Shown here piece after piece: positions 1 through 11,529 of a stretch of 64,000 nt of DNA; positions within the stretch are counted from its first letter, which is position 1, and the number at the start of each line of letters is the position of its first letter. A program made the translations under genes and the position numbers. This DNA comes from Marsupella aquatica (lineage: Eukaryota > Marchantiophyta), in assembly GCA_973895155.1 (NCBI GenBank), contig OZ316891.1, positions 8,804,001 to 8,868,000 of the forward strand, in the 5' to 3' direction. The notes below the pieces were generated by a model, which was given only the letters and a program-made list of their open reading frames with translations, ran no database searches and was not told where the DNA came from.

Positions 1-382
1 TCTTTATCTATCTGCAGTAAGGGCACTGTGGTTCTTGGTTTCCTAAATTAACCTGCTATACAGCTCACCAAAGTTTGGTACAGAGACAACATTTTTCGAT
101 GTAGAAGACCTCAACAAAACGTATCTCGGACATAAAGAGTCAAATTCTAGTTCCTCAAACCAGATCAGTTCAAACTCTGCAACACTTCTCATGAGGTTCA
201 AGAACGTCTAGACTACCATTTGTTTGGCTATCAGTCTAACCTGAATCACCACTTAATAATTACCCAACCATTCAGAAAGAGTCCACGGACACTCCCCTTT
301 CCAACTCATCCAAAAACAGACACATTCATTTCCAGCCCGGAAGATAAACTACGGGGGTAGGGCAGAAGGAGACGCGTCCTAC
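1..382 (-). other. intron of the HOP-like gene, left edge
   Basis: This stretch follows a good splice donor (CAG|GTAGG read on the minus strand) at the end of the HOP exon. No reading frame in it continues the family's next TPR helix, so the next exon should lie beyond the left edge. Nothing else is recognised here. Confidence 0.6.
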
Positions 383-1327
383 CTGACCCATTTCCAGGTA
401 AACAGCCGCTCTGTTAGTAAGGTACGAGATATCCTCGTCATCCAACTCGAGAGCCTTAGTATAGTGCTCGATTGCTTCCTGGAACTGTTTCTTCTTGTAA
501 GTCTGGTTGCCCAACTCCTTCTCCTTGAGTGCCTCAGCCTTCTTGTCCTTCTTTCCTTTCTCTTCACTTGAAATTTCCATTGCCTCCGGTTCTGGTTCGA
601 CTGGAACTGACTGCGGTTCCCTACTTGATGTCTCTGCTGGCTTTGGTGGGGAAGACCGACCTGTCGTGGCAGGAAAATCATCGGCAGCAGCACTATCATC
701 ATCCCATTTTCCGCTCTCCATATCTTCCGCCGACGGAGTTTGAATGTTGACACCGAGAAGAATGCCCAAAACTTGCATCATCCTCGGATCATTGATATAC
801 CGATTGAGGTTGTTGGGATTCCTTTGCACGTCCTGAAGCATTTTGACGAAATCTGGTTGTGCTAAATAAGCTCTAGTTCTAGGGTCTGTCTGTATCTTTG
901 CCCACACCTCAGGGCCCTGAAATATATTGGCAAATGGAGATGCCCCGGCCCCAATAGGCGGGGCTTTGGCTTTGGCACTGGCCGCCTGGGCATCCGATAG
1001 TCCTGATTTGAAGGCCTCATTGCTGGGATCAAGCTTCAATCCATCCTTGTAGGCCGTGACAGCATCATCAAACTTGCTCAGGCCCACGTAGGCAGCCCCG
1101 AGTCTACTGTAACCTTTACTCCAGTCCGACTTTAGCTCTACCGTCTTCTTGGCATCAGAGAGGGCCTCAGAATACTTCTGGACAGACGCATACGACGCAG
1201 ATCGATTCGAGTAGAGGACATGGTTTTCAGGTGCGAGAGATATTGCCGTCGAGAAGTGTTCTATGGCTTCCTCATACCTGCCTGCTGAAAACGCTGAGTT
1301 TCCTTTCGCTTTCGCATCATCTGCCAT
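383..1327 (-). CDS. HOP/STI1 Hsp70-Hsp90 organizing co-chaperone, 5' exon (partial)
   Basis: HOP proteins are cytosolic adaptors that pass clients from Hsp70 to Hsp90 through TPR domains. The exon encodes residues 1-315 from the ATG at 1327 and ends in phase 0 at a CAG|GTAGG donor. Residues 3-105 form TPR1; all five carboxylate-clamp positions that bind the Hsp70 EEVD tail are present (K6, N10, N41, K71, R75). Residues 133-192 are the DP1/STI1 domain with its repeated NP/DP turns. An acidic, Pro-rich linker follows, then a Lys-rich patch (about 257-271, a possible nuclear signal), and TPR2A begins near 264. Plant HOPs are about 560-580 aa, so roughly the C-terminal 45% is missing here. I saw no convincing heat-shock element upstream. 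Family assignment is firm; the paralogue is not resolved. Confidence 0.93.
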
Positions 1328-2485
1328 CGCTGGGCTCTCCTATACAACTCTTCAATGCTCCCTGCCAACGGCAATTCAAATCAACCCATGTCCCTCAAAT
1401 TACTTCGCGATAAGCATACCAGACATAGATAGAAACGCTTTTGAACGGGAATCATCCCGACAAGGTGCATAACTTTGACAGAATCGTCCAGCACAGAAAA
1501 CATGACAAATCCCCATCTCTCGAGCTTTCTCAAAAAAAATCAGGAGACTACTAATTCAGACCACCATCGGTGATGCAAACAGTACCAATTGTACCTATTC
1601 TTATAAGCAACAACCGCTCTGACCTTCAACCCAACCCCAACCCAACTCGAAAGCAATCTTCAAGATCAAAAAAGATTTACCAAGCAGATCATCACATCAA
1701 ACGCTGGCAGACGGACGCTAACTGTATAAGAAGAGAGCTCTGGGCAGAAACAAATGCTACAATTATTATTTTATTCTATGGAGAACATAAAAATGCACGA
1801 GAGGTGAAGGCCCGATCCGCTGGCCCAGGAGCAAGACCTTAATTAAATCAGGGGATGCAGTAGATTGCTGGATTCAACATTGAATTCAGGACCCAGAGAC
1901 ACTACATACCAGTTTTCTTTTGAAAAATAGGTGAAAAACCTCTACTTGGAAAGACACAAAGATGGCAAAAACCCTGCCAAACAATGACCTAATTAATGAC
2001 GGGGCTTTTGCCGTTAGCTTTTTGCGCTTTTGGGGCTCATGGGTCTCCCCTTCGCACTATTGGGCTTTTTGGCTCGAGGGTTTTTCCTGTGTTTTCCCCA
2101 TTTATTGGGTTTTTGGCGTCTTGGATCATGTAACCTGATTAGAGCACCCCTATTGGTCTTGGATCATGTAACCTGGTTAGAGCACCCCTATTGGTCTGGT
2201 AAACCTACCAGCCGTTATGCCTTTGGCATGAGGGGCGAAAAACCATTCCCACCACACCGACTATAAATAAAAGGGGTCGCCTGGGCCCGCCTTGCTGTTA
2301 TCCTTGGACAGCCTCCTACGCTCCAAAAGTGGGCGGAAAAAGGCCCATCACCTGCCTGCCATTGCTGTGCAATCGCCAAGATCCATTCGCGGATGTTTGA
2401 TCTGTCGGCTCAGAATCACTTGGGATGGTCCCAGGTCCCATCGATGTCCAATTTGTGAGGATCTTGTGCTCACACAGGAACTAGA
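1328..2485. other. HOP 5' flank and intergenic DNA
   Basis: The first few hundred bases should hold the HOP 5' UTR and promoter (minus-strand transcription). A 38-bp unit is duplicated in tandem at 2118-2193. A TATA-like CTATAAATA lies on the plus strand near 2260, but no convincing ATG-initiated gene follows it. Confidence 0.4.
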
Positions 2486-2566
2486 GTGTTGATTTTCCCT
2501 CGCTTCTGGAGTGTGCATACTTGCTTGCTTCCCCACGCTCTCGAGCTCTCGTTCGTGCATTCTGGC

Positions 2567-2710
2567 ATGATGGTAGCAAATGCTCGTGGTCAAAGTTTCT
2601 CATCAGCAGAGTTGAAGCAATTGTACATGTCCTGGGTGAACATTGGACACAAAACTATTGTTGGTGCAGGGCAAAAGAACCAAGCATTTTGGGACCACGT
2701 TCCTTTGTAG
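2567..2710 (+). pseudogene. Myb/SANT-like (trihelix/NAM-associated type) domain fragment
   Basis: The frame from the ATG at 2567 encodes about 47 aa resembling the start of the Myb/SANT-like domain found in Harbinger-type accessory proteins and NAM-associated plant proteins. Features seen are a Ser-Phe start, a 'W-V-N-I-G-H' helix and a 'V-G-A-G-Q-K-...-F-W' motif. It stops at TAG 2708-2710 before the third helix. No transposase or long frame surrounds it, so I read it as a transposon-derived relic. Confidence 0.45.
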
Positions 2711-3610
2711 TTCTATATACAATGATGACCAAAAGATGCAAAGGTTAGGGTGGGCTCAATAGGACCACCAAAAGTTAAGTTTTAATCGTTTTGTGATAAA
2801 ATCCAAAGACAACCACCGGAGTTAATTCACGTCTGGAGTTAAAAATGTAAAGTTAAGGTCTTAACCACCAATAGTTACAATGGTCTTCTTGTGAGAACTT
2901 AACAAAAAGGTTACCAGCCAAAAAACTAGGCACTTAACTTTTGTCAAGTCTTTCCCTGACATGAAAACTAATATGTGCTTTTGGCTAGGTGTGTCAACAG
3001 TCCAACCTCACAAGATCTTTCACACACTTTCAACAACTACTTTGCTGCACTTTGAGACTGGCTTCATTCGACACACTTTTAAACATTCAATTCATGCAAT
3101 TCTTTGAAGTGGGTTCAATCCACGTCTTGATTGCCGACATGGTCCTATCTCTCTTCCTCCTGCCAGACGCCAAATTAAGTGAAGTTCCTGTTCTAGACAA
3201 CATTCCCAACAGAGTGAAACGCATGAGAAACAATCAAGGCCTTGAGCTAGGAACTAGACCAAAATTGAGATGATCTGTTTGGCTCAGGCCAAGAAGGTTG
3301 AGGCAGAGCTTGGATGTCAATAAGGTAGGGCAGCAGCGTCCGGCAGTGAAAGAGTCATAGTGAGAGAATCTAGATTGTTTAGAGGAATCTCATCTCGAGC
3401 AGAATGATATGGTTTTGCCCAATAAGTGTTGCAGAAGGAGACCGAGAATAGGTTTGAACATTCCAACTGGTCTGTCGAGTCTTCCAATTGCCAGAGTGAC
3501 CAATCTAATAGAGGTCAAGATCCCCATGGAGATCAAATTTTTGGTTAAACATGGAGTCATTTTAACACACAAGGTCATGGTGGTGTGTCGGGGGAAGACG
3601 GTAGTACAAT
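2711..3610. other. AT-rich intergenic DNA
   Basis: No gene is recognised. The last ~300 bases may be the degraded 3' internal part of an LTR element, because a purine run (GGGGGAAGA, about 3590) resembling a polypurine tract lies just before the LTR-like sequence at 3611. Confidence 0.3.
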
Positions 3611-4000
3611 TGTTGGGATAATCTGGACCGAACAAGACAACATCAACACATGTTCACAACAACCTCCATACACTCCGACATTGGAAGTATGTGGTTCACC
3701 TTGTCTGGGCTACATCCACAGCCGTGCGAGAAATCAAGTAATACAAAACAATCACACCGGATCCATAACCAATGTGCTAGAGCTCCTCCTCTCACCTTCT
3801 CACTCTATCTCCTTCTCACTCTATCTTGGAGAGTAAACTCCTTCAAGTGTGAGCGCGCACAAGTTTGTGTTCCCCTCAGGTATACCCCCTCCCGTGGTCT
3901 ATGGGAAACTATAACTCAAAAAAGTGCTATCCTAGTCTACTAAAGCCCCGACTAAAGCCTAGCTAGTACTAATACTAGAGGCATAACCTAATTAGCAACA
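3611..4000. mobile_element. degenerate LTR-like segment
   Basis: The segment starts TGTTGG and ends GCAACA, the 5-bp inverted termini (TGTTG/CAACA) used by copia LTRs. It is 390 bp, a usual LTR length, and follows a purine-rich stretch. The flanking pentamers (ACAAT and CTTCC) do not match, so it is not an intact solo LTR. It could be the 3' LTR of a truncated element, or a chance pairing of termini. Confidence 0.35.
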
Positions 4001-4194
4001 CTTCCAATCTAGAAAGTTTTGATTTAAAGTTGCAATAATTGAACTATGTTTCAAATGACATATTTTGATAAGGATAATATGCATGCAATATTCTCTTTGG
4101 GGAAGGGTGGACGGGGATGGTGATATGGAGCCCTCCACATCAGGTTCTAGTTTAAATACTCTAAGAAATAAATATAATAACCTTTTGGAATTTT

Positions 4195-4551
4195 TGTTAG
4201 ACACGTACTCTTAGTCTAGAGATAATATGTAGCTGTAATAAATCTACCATAGTTAGGTACTTAGTTGGTTAAGATTACATGTGCTACTACTATATTCACT
4301 AGCAAGACTTAGTGAGTGAGTGAGTGAAACTTACATGCATAGTTACGGAGCCATGTACAACATAGGAAGAGCCTTGTCTGTGGAGACACCATATCACCAA
4401 TGAACTTAGAGTTTAGTAAAACTCTCTTGTTCCCATGTATGCACGGAGTTTCTGGATAAGTGAACCAAGTATCTCATGATGTGTTGACAACTTTTGCCTT
4501 TAATAGAATTTCACATTTGCATGTTTGTTGAGTAGGGTCATTTGCTCAACA
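4195..4551 (+). mobile_element. diverged solo LTR related to the copia element at 35.3-44.0 kb
   Basis: It starts TGTTAGAC and ends GCTCAACA. Its second half matches the 35301/43531 LTRs in order: the 'GGAGCCA' block, 'TGTGGAGAC', 'CTTAGAGTT', 'AAACTCTCTTG', 'GTGAACCA-GTATCTC' and the terminal 'GCTCAACA'. Flanks are AATTTT and CATTTT, compatible with a decayed 5-bp duplication. No internal coding sequence is adjacent. The 36-bp ACGTG array of the full-length element is absent. Confidence 0.65.
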
Positions 4552-4599
4552 CATTTTTCTCTTATCAATTAGGAAATTAATATTCTTGCAACATTTCAA

Positions 4600-6500
4600 T
4601 AATTGGTTTCAAAAACTAGCTCTATCTTTCCTTGTCAGTCTCAAAATTGGATTTATCCTTTGATCCTGGGTGGGCGGGGCCACCTGCCCAGTGGAGCATC
4701 ATTGACACACTTAGATGCATGGTGGGCTTTAATACTCTTCCAAATATGGTCATTACGGAGATTGTTCCGATCTATGGTAGACTTGGCCTGGAATGAGATC
4801 TATTGGAGATGGATGGTCTGTTGAGGGCGGCTGTTGGAAAGACCTCCCGCTTAGATGGCACAACATGCATGGCTTTTCTACTGAGAATAGGATGTTGGCG
4901 CAAACGTTCCTGGAACTCCTTTACAGCGCAAAACAATTGTTGTTCTGATTACTATTTGTGTGCCAAGTAATGAAGATGAACAGATAAAATGGAACCATTG
5001 AAACACTTCAGAATTGAGAATTGTCGGGTGTATGACTTCCTGGGGCCCAAGACCTCCAACCATGAAGCCTTAACAGGATATGGTTTCTTTCCAGATCGGA
5101 GATGGGGTGGAATGTGAGTTGGACCAGGCTTTGGGATCTAATTTACCAATGATGAACAAGACCTTTATCTGGAGGATCATCCTAGGGGGCCTGTTCACTG
5201 GAGCCCAAGTGCTCAGAATTGATGTTAGCAATGGGGATTGTAAGCTGTGCAATGGGAGGCTCAAAACTACCCTCACCTTTTTTCCAATGCCTGCATGTTG
5301 TTCGTTGCTGGAGCCTATGTCAGGGTTTGTTGAGTGTTCTAGATATGCCAATTGGACTTGGGTTGATGAGCCTTCTTGACACGGCCTGTGGGAGCTCAGA
5401 TTTTTGTCTTGCACCAAATTCTTTGGAGGCTTTGGATGGGGAGAAACACATAACATGTTCCAGATGGAGGGGGGGCGGGGGAGCTGGGCAAACGTGTGTT
5501 TCATTTGGGGCTTGTTTTGTCTGAGACAATAGAAAGTTTATTTGTTGCTAGTCGGCGTTGCCCCCAAGGCAGGAAGTTCACCCAACTGTTACGAGCAAAA
5601 TCCTGGATTGATGGGCTTTGCAGAGGGTGGCTCAGCAACGGTGGGAGCTGTATCACTTCCGTGGGTTGACTCTGGATGGGGGTGGTGGAGTTTGAACACT
5701 TTTGATGGCTGATACCGGGCCATTATACTCCCGATTATACTGTCTTGTGCCCTCAAACTTAGGACTGGCCCTGTTATTGGTGGTTTTGTGTGGTTTCCCT
5801 CCCCCTTGATCTTTGTCCTGGCGATGGGGTGAGGGGTGAGGGATGAACCCTTGCTTGTTTTTTTTGGTGTGTGTGTGTGTGTGTTGGACAGTCATTCTGC
5901 TGTGTGTTGCCTTTCAGGCTTTTGGCCTATTTGTTCGCCCTTCCCGTGGGGCTTTCGATCACGAGGGAGCAAAATTTATAAAAAGGTTACCATTCCAAGG
6001 AAAATTGGATTTACAATTGGGGTGACAGGCAGATTTTGTGGAATACTATGGACAAAATTGTTATGGATGGTGGTGTTCTAGCAGCCAAAGTGTTTTCGTG
6101 GGAAGATTGGTGATTGCCACAAAGAAGGGGATTGGTGGGAGTTGAGGTAGTTCCCTGGTCAGTCTTTTGACTATGTTGTGCAGATTCTGGTCATTCTCAT
6201 GTGTGTTCCTTTTATCCTCTTGGTTGATTTGGCTGGTGGCTTTCCAATTTCTGGGGATCTTCTTAGTTTCCTCTTTGATCTACCTCTTTCCCTTAGGCGG
6301 TCTGGTCAGGAGCCTGTCCCCCCTTTTTTTCCCTTCTCTCTGGGCGAGCTCCTTCTCTTAGCAGCCCTTGTTTTGTTTCTCTCCTATATACCCCCCCCCC
6401 CCCCCCCCTTCAGGCAGGCTTCACTGTTTTGTTCTGGTTTCTGTGAAATAAAGTTTCTTCCCCTGGTGGGGTTTCTGTTCAAAAAATAATAATTAAAAAA
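4600..6500 (+). mobile_element. 3' remnant of an L1-like LINE
   Basis: Around 5231-5340, two overlapping frames together give a zinc-binding reverse-transcriptase tail (zf-RVT): 'CKLCNG', then after a shift 'FFQCLHV--CW'. The tail is pyrimidine-rich and ends in AATAAAG (near 6449) followed by an A-rich stretch (about 6481-6500), as plant LINE 3' ends do. No reverse transcriptase core is visible, so only the 3' end survives, with stops and frameshifts throughout. Confidence 0.45.
6391..6408 (+). repeat. 18-C homopolymer tract
   Basis: An uninterrupted run of 18 cytosines follows TATATA inside the LINE tail. Such a run can form G-quadruplex/i-motif structure and is also prone to assembly length errors. 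Confidence 0.9.
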
Positions 6501-6879
6501 GAGGATTTACAATACCGGAATGTTCTCCCAGTTTTTTAAATAGTTTTTTACAATCAATGAAAAACTCTATTTTTGTTTGTACTTGATGGTCACAAGATTA
6601 TGAGTGTAATCCCAAACTCAATAAGATCCCCACCCCCTTTATATAAAAGATATTTTCTTCCCATAATTGTCATTCTGGTTCAAATGCACAGTTTCATAAA
6701 TCTCATGGAATCTTAGAAATCCTATGGAAAAAAAACCCAGAGAAAATAGGTTCAAAGTTCAAAGGCCCACTAGACAATGCCTATGTATTGCATAACATTG
6801 TCAATTGTAAGTGATATTGAGCAAATGTCATCAATAATTGAGATGGTTGGGCAGTTAAACATCACTAGCCCTGATTACT
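6501..6879. other. AT-rich spacer without recognised features
   Basis: No coding frame, RNA gene or repeat was recognised. Confidence 0.5.
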
Positions 6880-7250
6880 CGTTCCTTGAGCATAAATAAC
6901 GGGGATGACAATAAAATGTCACCAAAATATATTCCATATTCACATTTTTTAAAGTTAATTAATGATATTATAAAAAACCATCATGTCATCATTTTAATAA
7001 ACATACAATATTCTTTTCTAGGCACATCCCTCTTTCCATGCACATATGTTATGGTGGGGCCACAAAGCTCACTTAAAAAAATTAAAAAATCATGATAAAA
7101 ATAGTTGCATCATTATCATTTGACATACATCATAATCCTGACTTCACCCATCCACATGATGAGACATGGAGTTACAGTCTAGAGGCTTCACTCTAGAAGC
7201 CTAGGCCTCAACTCTAGCTTGTAGCTGACTCTTTTATAAGTAAGATGGGG
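6880..7250 (+). repeat. left copy of a ~350-bp inverted repeat
   Basis: This sequence matches the reverse complement of about 13460-13810 in several blocks in the same order. The best is a shared CACATATGTTATGGTGGGGC (7041-7060). Another is a perfect 7-bp-stem hairpin, TCTAGAGGCTTCACTCTAGA (7178-7197 and, inverted, 13502-13521). Overall similarity looks about 70-75% by eye. Confidence 0.6.
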
Positions 7251-7516
7251 AGTCAGCAAATAGATAGATAGAAACATATACACACTTTTTATATACAAAG
7301 GGACCAAACAGAGTACAAAAGAACAAACAAAAGAGGGCCCAAGTGGACAAAACCAAACGAAAAAGAAGTGAGCAAAAGGGAACCACTAAACACCAAGAAA
7401 GAGGAACTAAAAGTAAGAAATGAGCAATAGGGAACCCCTAAAAACCAAGAAAGAGAGACTAAAACTAACCCAAGCGGACCGAGGTCCTCATCATTCCTAG
7501 CGAATGTGGCAAAAAG

Positions 7517-8115
7517 CTAATGGTCCACATCAAGGGTCAAAACTAGATCGGCAAGGGTGATTGGAACATCCTCTAGGGGAGCTAGCCGTTGCGGAGGCAC
7601 ACTAGCACCCACTGTAAGAGATCGACGATAGATGGCCCGAGCTTGAGCACGCTGTAAGGTGGCTGAAATGCGTTGGCGAAAGTGCATGGTCAAAACAGAA
7701 AGTGGGGGTCCGGATGGACCCATTCGGCCATGAACATCCCGGCAGCTTGCCGAAGAAGCCCATCAAACTGAGGATGAAGACGCCCAAATAGCTCCAGAGC
7801 AAGGGGGAGGAAGCTGTCGGGTGAAGCTCGTGCAGCATATTTGGCCCCCTTCGTTGTTGCTGCACGTGACGCTGCTGCCCCTGCCGTAGTTGCCGCTGTC
7901 CAGATGATGTCTTGGCGCAATGGGTTGGCCACCACTACATCTGCCAAAGTCCGTTGACCCTCACGGACCATGGTAAGATCCACCCGTAACCGCTGTGATG
8001 GAAGACCAGGTAACTCGAGTACCACCTCCCACCGCACGCATACCAAAGAGCCAGAGAGAACCTGAGCAGTCGCATCGCACACAGCGTCGTGAACAATAAT
8101 GGTTTCACCTCCCAA
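7517..8115 (-). pseudogene. REL endonuclease and C-terminus of the R2-like element
   Basis: The larger frame (8115-7690) has an 'R-V-D-L' motif, then 'D-V-V-V-A-N-P', and a Lys in 'T-K-G-A-K-Y', the pattern of the PD-(D/E)XK endonuclease that nicks target DNA for target-primed reverse transcription. It is joined by a frameshift near 7700 to the last ~50 residues, which stop at 7517. The CCHC knuckle lies just upstream in another frame. It is inactive as it stands. Confidence 0.6.
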
Positions 8116-8434
8116 ACTGCACCGAAGAAGATGGACACCTGTGGCATCACAAGGCTTCCCACAAGTGCAAGAAGGAGTTAAACCTGCAAGAAGTGGGTGG
8201 CCTGGGCAGCCCCATACGAAGACGCATGGCTATGGAGAACTCCGTTGAAGACATCCGCAAATGAGGAATGATTGGATTGGCTTGAAGCCATCCTCCTACG
8301 CCCTTCCCTCCGGAAGAAAGAATCCGAGCTCGGTCCGTGTCAGCTGCCTCGGAGAGGATGCTGGAAAGGGTGAAAGCGTGCATACGCCCAGCGAGGTCTG
8401 CCTGAAGACGAATGGGATCCAAGGATAAAAACTC

Positions 8435-10021
8435 CTAAAAAGAAGGTAACGCGGCGCAAACGAGATCTGGTAATGATGACCGCGCTGCGCGCAAATGAAC
8501 CTGAAATGGGAGGGAATCCTCCTCTATCTCCATGAGAGATGAAAGTAAAAAAGGGCGATCCTCAATAAGAAAATGATCGGCCAACAATGAAAAGGCGGCC
8601 GCCCACGCACCCAAAAAGGCCAAAGGTGCAAGGCTCTCAATGGAAGTAAGCCCAAAACCACCCTGCGAAATAGGAAGACCGAGTTGTCGATGAAGCCACG
8701 GAGATGAGAGCCACGTACCCGGCCCTAAAAGAGAGGCCAGAGTTTGACGAATGGAGACATCAAATGCTCGAAGGTGGAGACAAAGATCCTCGGTAGGGGG
8801 ATGCGTCCTAGCCAGATAAGACGCACGAGGGTGGATGCACCTCAACAACATCCCAAATGCTGCCTGAGAATCTGCTAACTTAGGGAGCATAGGAGTAGGG
8901 GCTAAGGCAGCCTGTAGAGAGTTAGCGATGAAAGATGAGCAAAAGGAGGCGGTATCGACTGGGGAGCCAAGGACCCGAAGACCATCGGCTGGACGTAAGA
9001 ACCCTGGGGGAAGCGCAAGATCAGAGGGTAACCCAGCTGGACTCCATGCACGACTCTTCATAGGCTGAACTCGTAAACCAAGGCCCATCAAATGGGTGGA
9101 AAGAGTGGCGAGGGCAGAAGTAACCGCGGCAAGAGGACCAATGATGTGGGTGTCATTAGAAAGGGAGGGGAAGATACACTGAGGGTGGGCCATGGCGGCT
9201 TCCCGTAAAGCTGTAAAATGGGCAATGGCAAAAAGAGGCCCACCCAAAGGGTCACCCTGACGTGTACCTTCTGCAGAGGAAAGAGTGGTATACACACTTG
9301 TAGAGGAGTGATGACTATAGAAGAGTGGGGCCTCGAGTCCATAAAAACAATGGACAAAGGGGATCAGGGACTGGATGTCTGGATCCGCCGCCCTCAAAGC
9401 ACGAAAAATGGCTGCCCGAGAAACCGTATTAAAAGTGTTAGAGACATCAACCTAGAGGACAACCCAATCAGGGTGGAGGTCCAAGGTAGCTCGAATACCC
9501 GCAATAACTGTCTCACAACCGCCAGGAACGCCCACTGCAAACTGATGTGGAGAGAGATGATCCGATAGTGCAGAGCGAAACTGCAAGGAAAGTGTGCGAG
9601 ACACAAGTCGAAGAAAAACCTCCCCAATAACAATTGGCCGAACACCCGGTGAAGACTTAGCCATGGCCAATAAACGAGAAGCACTCAAGAGCCGAGAGAC
9701 GGGAGGAGGCAAACGACCGGCTGCAATACACTGGCAAAAGGAAAAGAAAACTGGAAAACCAAACTGAGGATCCTCAGGGGGGAATAAATCACGAAAATGC
9801 TCAAAGACATAGCCGGAGGGGCCACCAACAACGCAACGCGGGGCATGGAGGAAGGCATAGGTGAAGTGGTCCCTACTAAATTGAAGATCCTCCTCAGGCT
9901 CAAAATCCTCTACGAACAAAGGGAGCTGATCATGGGGCTGCGGATGGAGATCCTGAAGGGCCGACGAGGTGACCTCGCCAGGGGGGCTGGTGTGGTGGGA
10001 GAAAGGGCCTGGACAGCCCAA
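8435..10021 (-). pseudogene. reverse transcriptase region of the R2-like element
   Basis: The upstream frame (10021-9452) carries fingers-domain motifs, including 'G-V-R-P-I-V-I-G-E-V' and 'Q-F-A-V-G-V-P-G-G-C-E'. After a frameshift, the next frame (9397-8435) has 'E-G-T-R-Q-G-D-P-L' and a C-terminal thumb-like region. The catalytic F/YADD box reads 'L-S-N-D' (about 9150), so the first catalytic Asp is changed to Asn. With the frameshift, this polymerase cannot be active. Confidence 0.7.
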
Positions 10022-10415
10022 CGATATTCACCAGCTTGGGCTAAACGACAAGAGCGACGAAGACATCTATGCTTAGGGGGATGAGAGTGGCGAGCTAGGG
10101 CAGACAAAGCATGGGCGGTAAAAGATCGGGCGCGAAGAAAGTACTCTTCCTGAAGCTGCTCCCAATCTCCCCGCAAAAAACAATGGATACGAGAGGCAGT
10201 CTCACGGTGACCCACACAACTACCATGACTAGGGAGGGTAAGAGTCCACTGTGGAAAAAACATCAGTAAAGACAATTAGGAGACCTCCATAGGATGCGGC
10301 AAGATAAGCTGCATGAGTTGCAACAAGGAGGACCGAACTAAAGGGCGCAACGCCAGAGGAATGTGGTTATAAAGGCAAGGTCTAATGTACCCTGGATGGT
10401 AGGCTGGAAGGGGGT

Positions 10416-10931
10416 CTAGAGTGCGAACCCAACTCCATGCCTGCTCGGGAGCCTCCAAGGAGGGAGGGGCAGAGCTAACCGGGTCAATAGGGGGCTGAGG
10501 CTGGGATTGTGCTTGCTGGCGACGATGGCACCGGCCCCGCCCGCGATGATGAGGAAGGGAGATGCCAACCCATCCACACTCAGGACAAGTAGGCAGGGGA
10601 CGCTCATCCGGGGAGGGAGCAGGGAAAGACTGGACAGGAGGTGGGGGTGGAACAGATGTGGACGAGGAGGCCGGAGGAGGATGGTGAATGGGTGGAGGGG
10701 GAATGGGGTGGGGAGAGGAGCCAGGGCGACGATGGGGTGGGCAGTAGACGGGGGGGGGGGGACTGACAGAGCATCGGGCATGGGCTCATCACGAAGATGA
10801 GAGAGATCCAGTGAAGAAGAGCAAACACGAAGACGGCCACGAGGGGGAGGGGAGGACGGGGGAGAAGTGTGGGGTGGGGCTGGGTGCTTGCCCCACGCCA
10901 ACACTCTCAACGCAGACATGACAGGCCACAA
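10416..10931 (-). pseudogene. N-terminal zinc-finger region of the R2-like element
   Basis: One frame gives 'C-P-E-C-G-W' followed by 'L-P-H-H-R-G' and 'R-C-H-R-R', a degraded zinc finger of the kind that binds the target site in R2-like proteins. The surrounding Pro/Ser-rich translation is frameshifted relative to it. A G11 run at 10750-10760 is a likely slippage site. Confidence 0.45.
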
Positions 10932-11010
10932 CCCGATAAAAGCAAAAACGCATCAAGAAGTGACACAAGGCCCAACTGAGGCATGTGAAAAGAAAGGGGA
11001 GGCGATAGAT

Positions 11011-11152
11011 CTAGCAACTGGATTTCAAGGAGGGTGTTATCTATGGGGAGAGTGATAGGTTGAGTGGATAAATGGATATATCTAGGAACTGGATTTCAAA
11101 GAGGGGGCAATTTGTGGGGAGAGTAATAGGTTGGGTGGGTAAATGGTGCAAG
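11011..11152 (+). repeat. 71-bp imperfect tandem duplication
   Basis: The blocks beginning CTAGCAACTGGATTTC (11011) and CTAGGAACTGGATTTC (11082) repeat with period 71, including 'GGGGAGAGT-ATAGGTTG'. Confidence 0.6.
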
Positions 11153-11201
11153 GTGACTGACACCTTTAGGCCCATCTCACAATTATAAAATAATAAAAAA
11201 G

Positions 11202-11407
11202 AATGTACTCTTGCTTGAATAGCCAAGGAGTCTTTTGGTAAACAAACCATGAGAACTAAAGAACAAGCTTACATACTGTAATGCTTAATTTAATGTGAGT
11301 TTGTTAATGCCCATTTTCAGTTAAGAGAAAATGTTACCTTGATTGAACAACCAAGGAAGCTTTTGGTAAACAAACTATGATAAAGAAAGAACAAGATTAC
11401 ATATTAT
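11202..11407 (+). repeat. 78-bp direct repeat, two copies 128 bp apart
   Basis: Blocks at about 11202-11279 and 11330-11407 share 'CAAGGA-(G/A)-CTTTTGGTAAACAAAC' and 'AAGAACAAG-TTACATA'. No coding potential. Confidence 0.55.
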
Positions 11408-11458
11408 AGACTTTTGTTTAAGTATAAGTTTTAGCTCAACTTTTTGGAAACCAAGCCA

Positions 11459-11529
11459 CCATGGACCACCATCCCGACCACCATGGTGGATAAAGTGCTC
11501 CTTGGGGACCACATATTGGTGGTCCATGG
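11459..11529. repeat. short hairpin
   Basis: CCATGGACCACCAT on the left pairs with ATTGGTGGTCCATGG on the right, around a 40-base loop. No function is evident. Confidence 0.45.

Larger units (their letters stand above)
7517..10930 (-). mobile_element. degenerate R2-like (REL-endonuclease) non-LTR retrotransposon
   Basis: The domain order on the minus strand is that of site-specific non-LTR elements with a restriction-like endonuclease: N-terminal CCHH-type zinc finger (about 10590-10520), reverse transcriptase (about 10021-8435), CCHC knuckle (about 8195-8120, 'C-T-C-G-K-P-C-...-H-L-L-R-C') and a C-terminal PD-(D/E)XK-like endonuclease (about 8115-7690). The frame is broken at least four times. 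The 3' end lies near 7260-7517. High GC and purine skew set it apart from its AT-rich surroundings. R2/NeSL/Hero-type assignment rests on domain order and motifs; the exact clade is not resolved. Confidence 0.72.

Noticed and set aside
2292-2492. Possible RING-like C-x2-C...C-P-I-C peptide after a TATA-like box
   Set aside because: No ATG, only about four of eight ligands, and no homologue that I can name.
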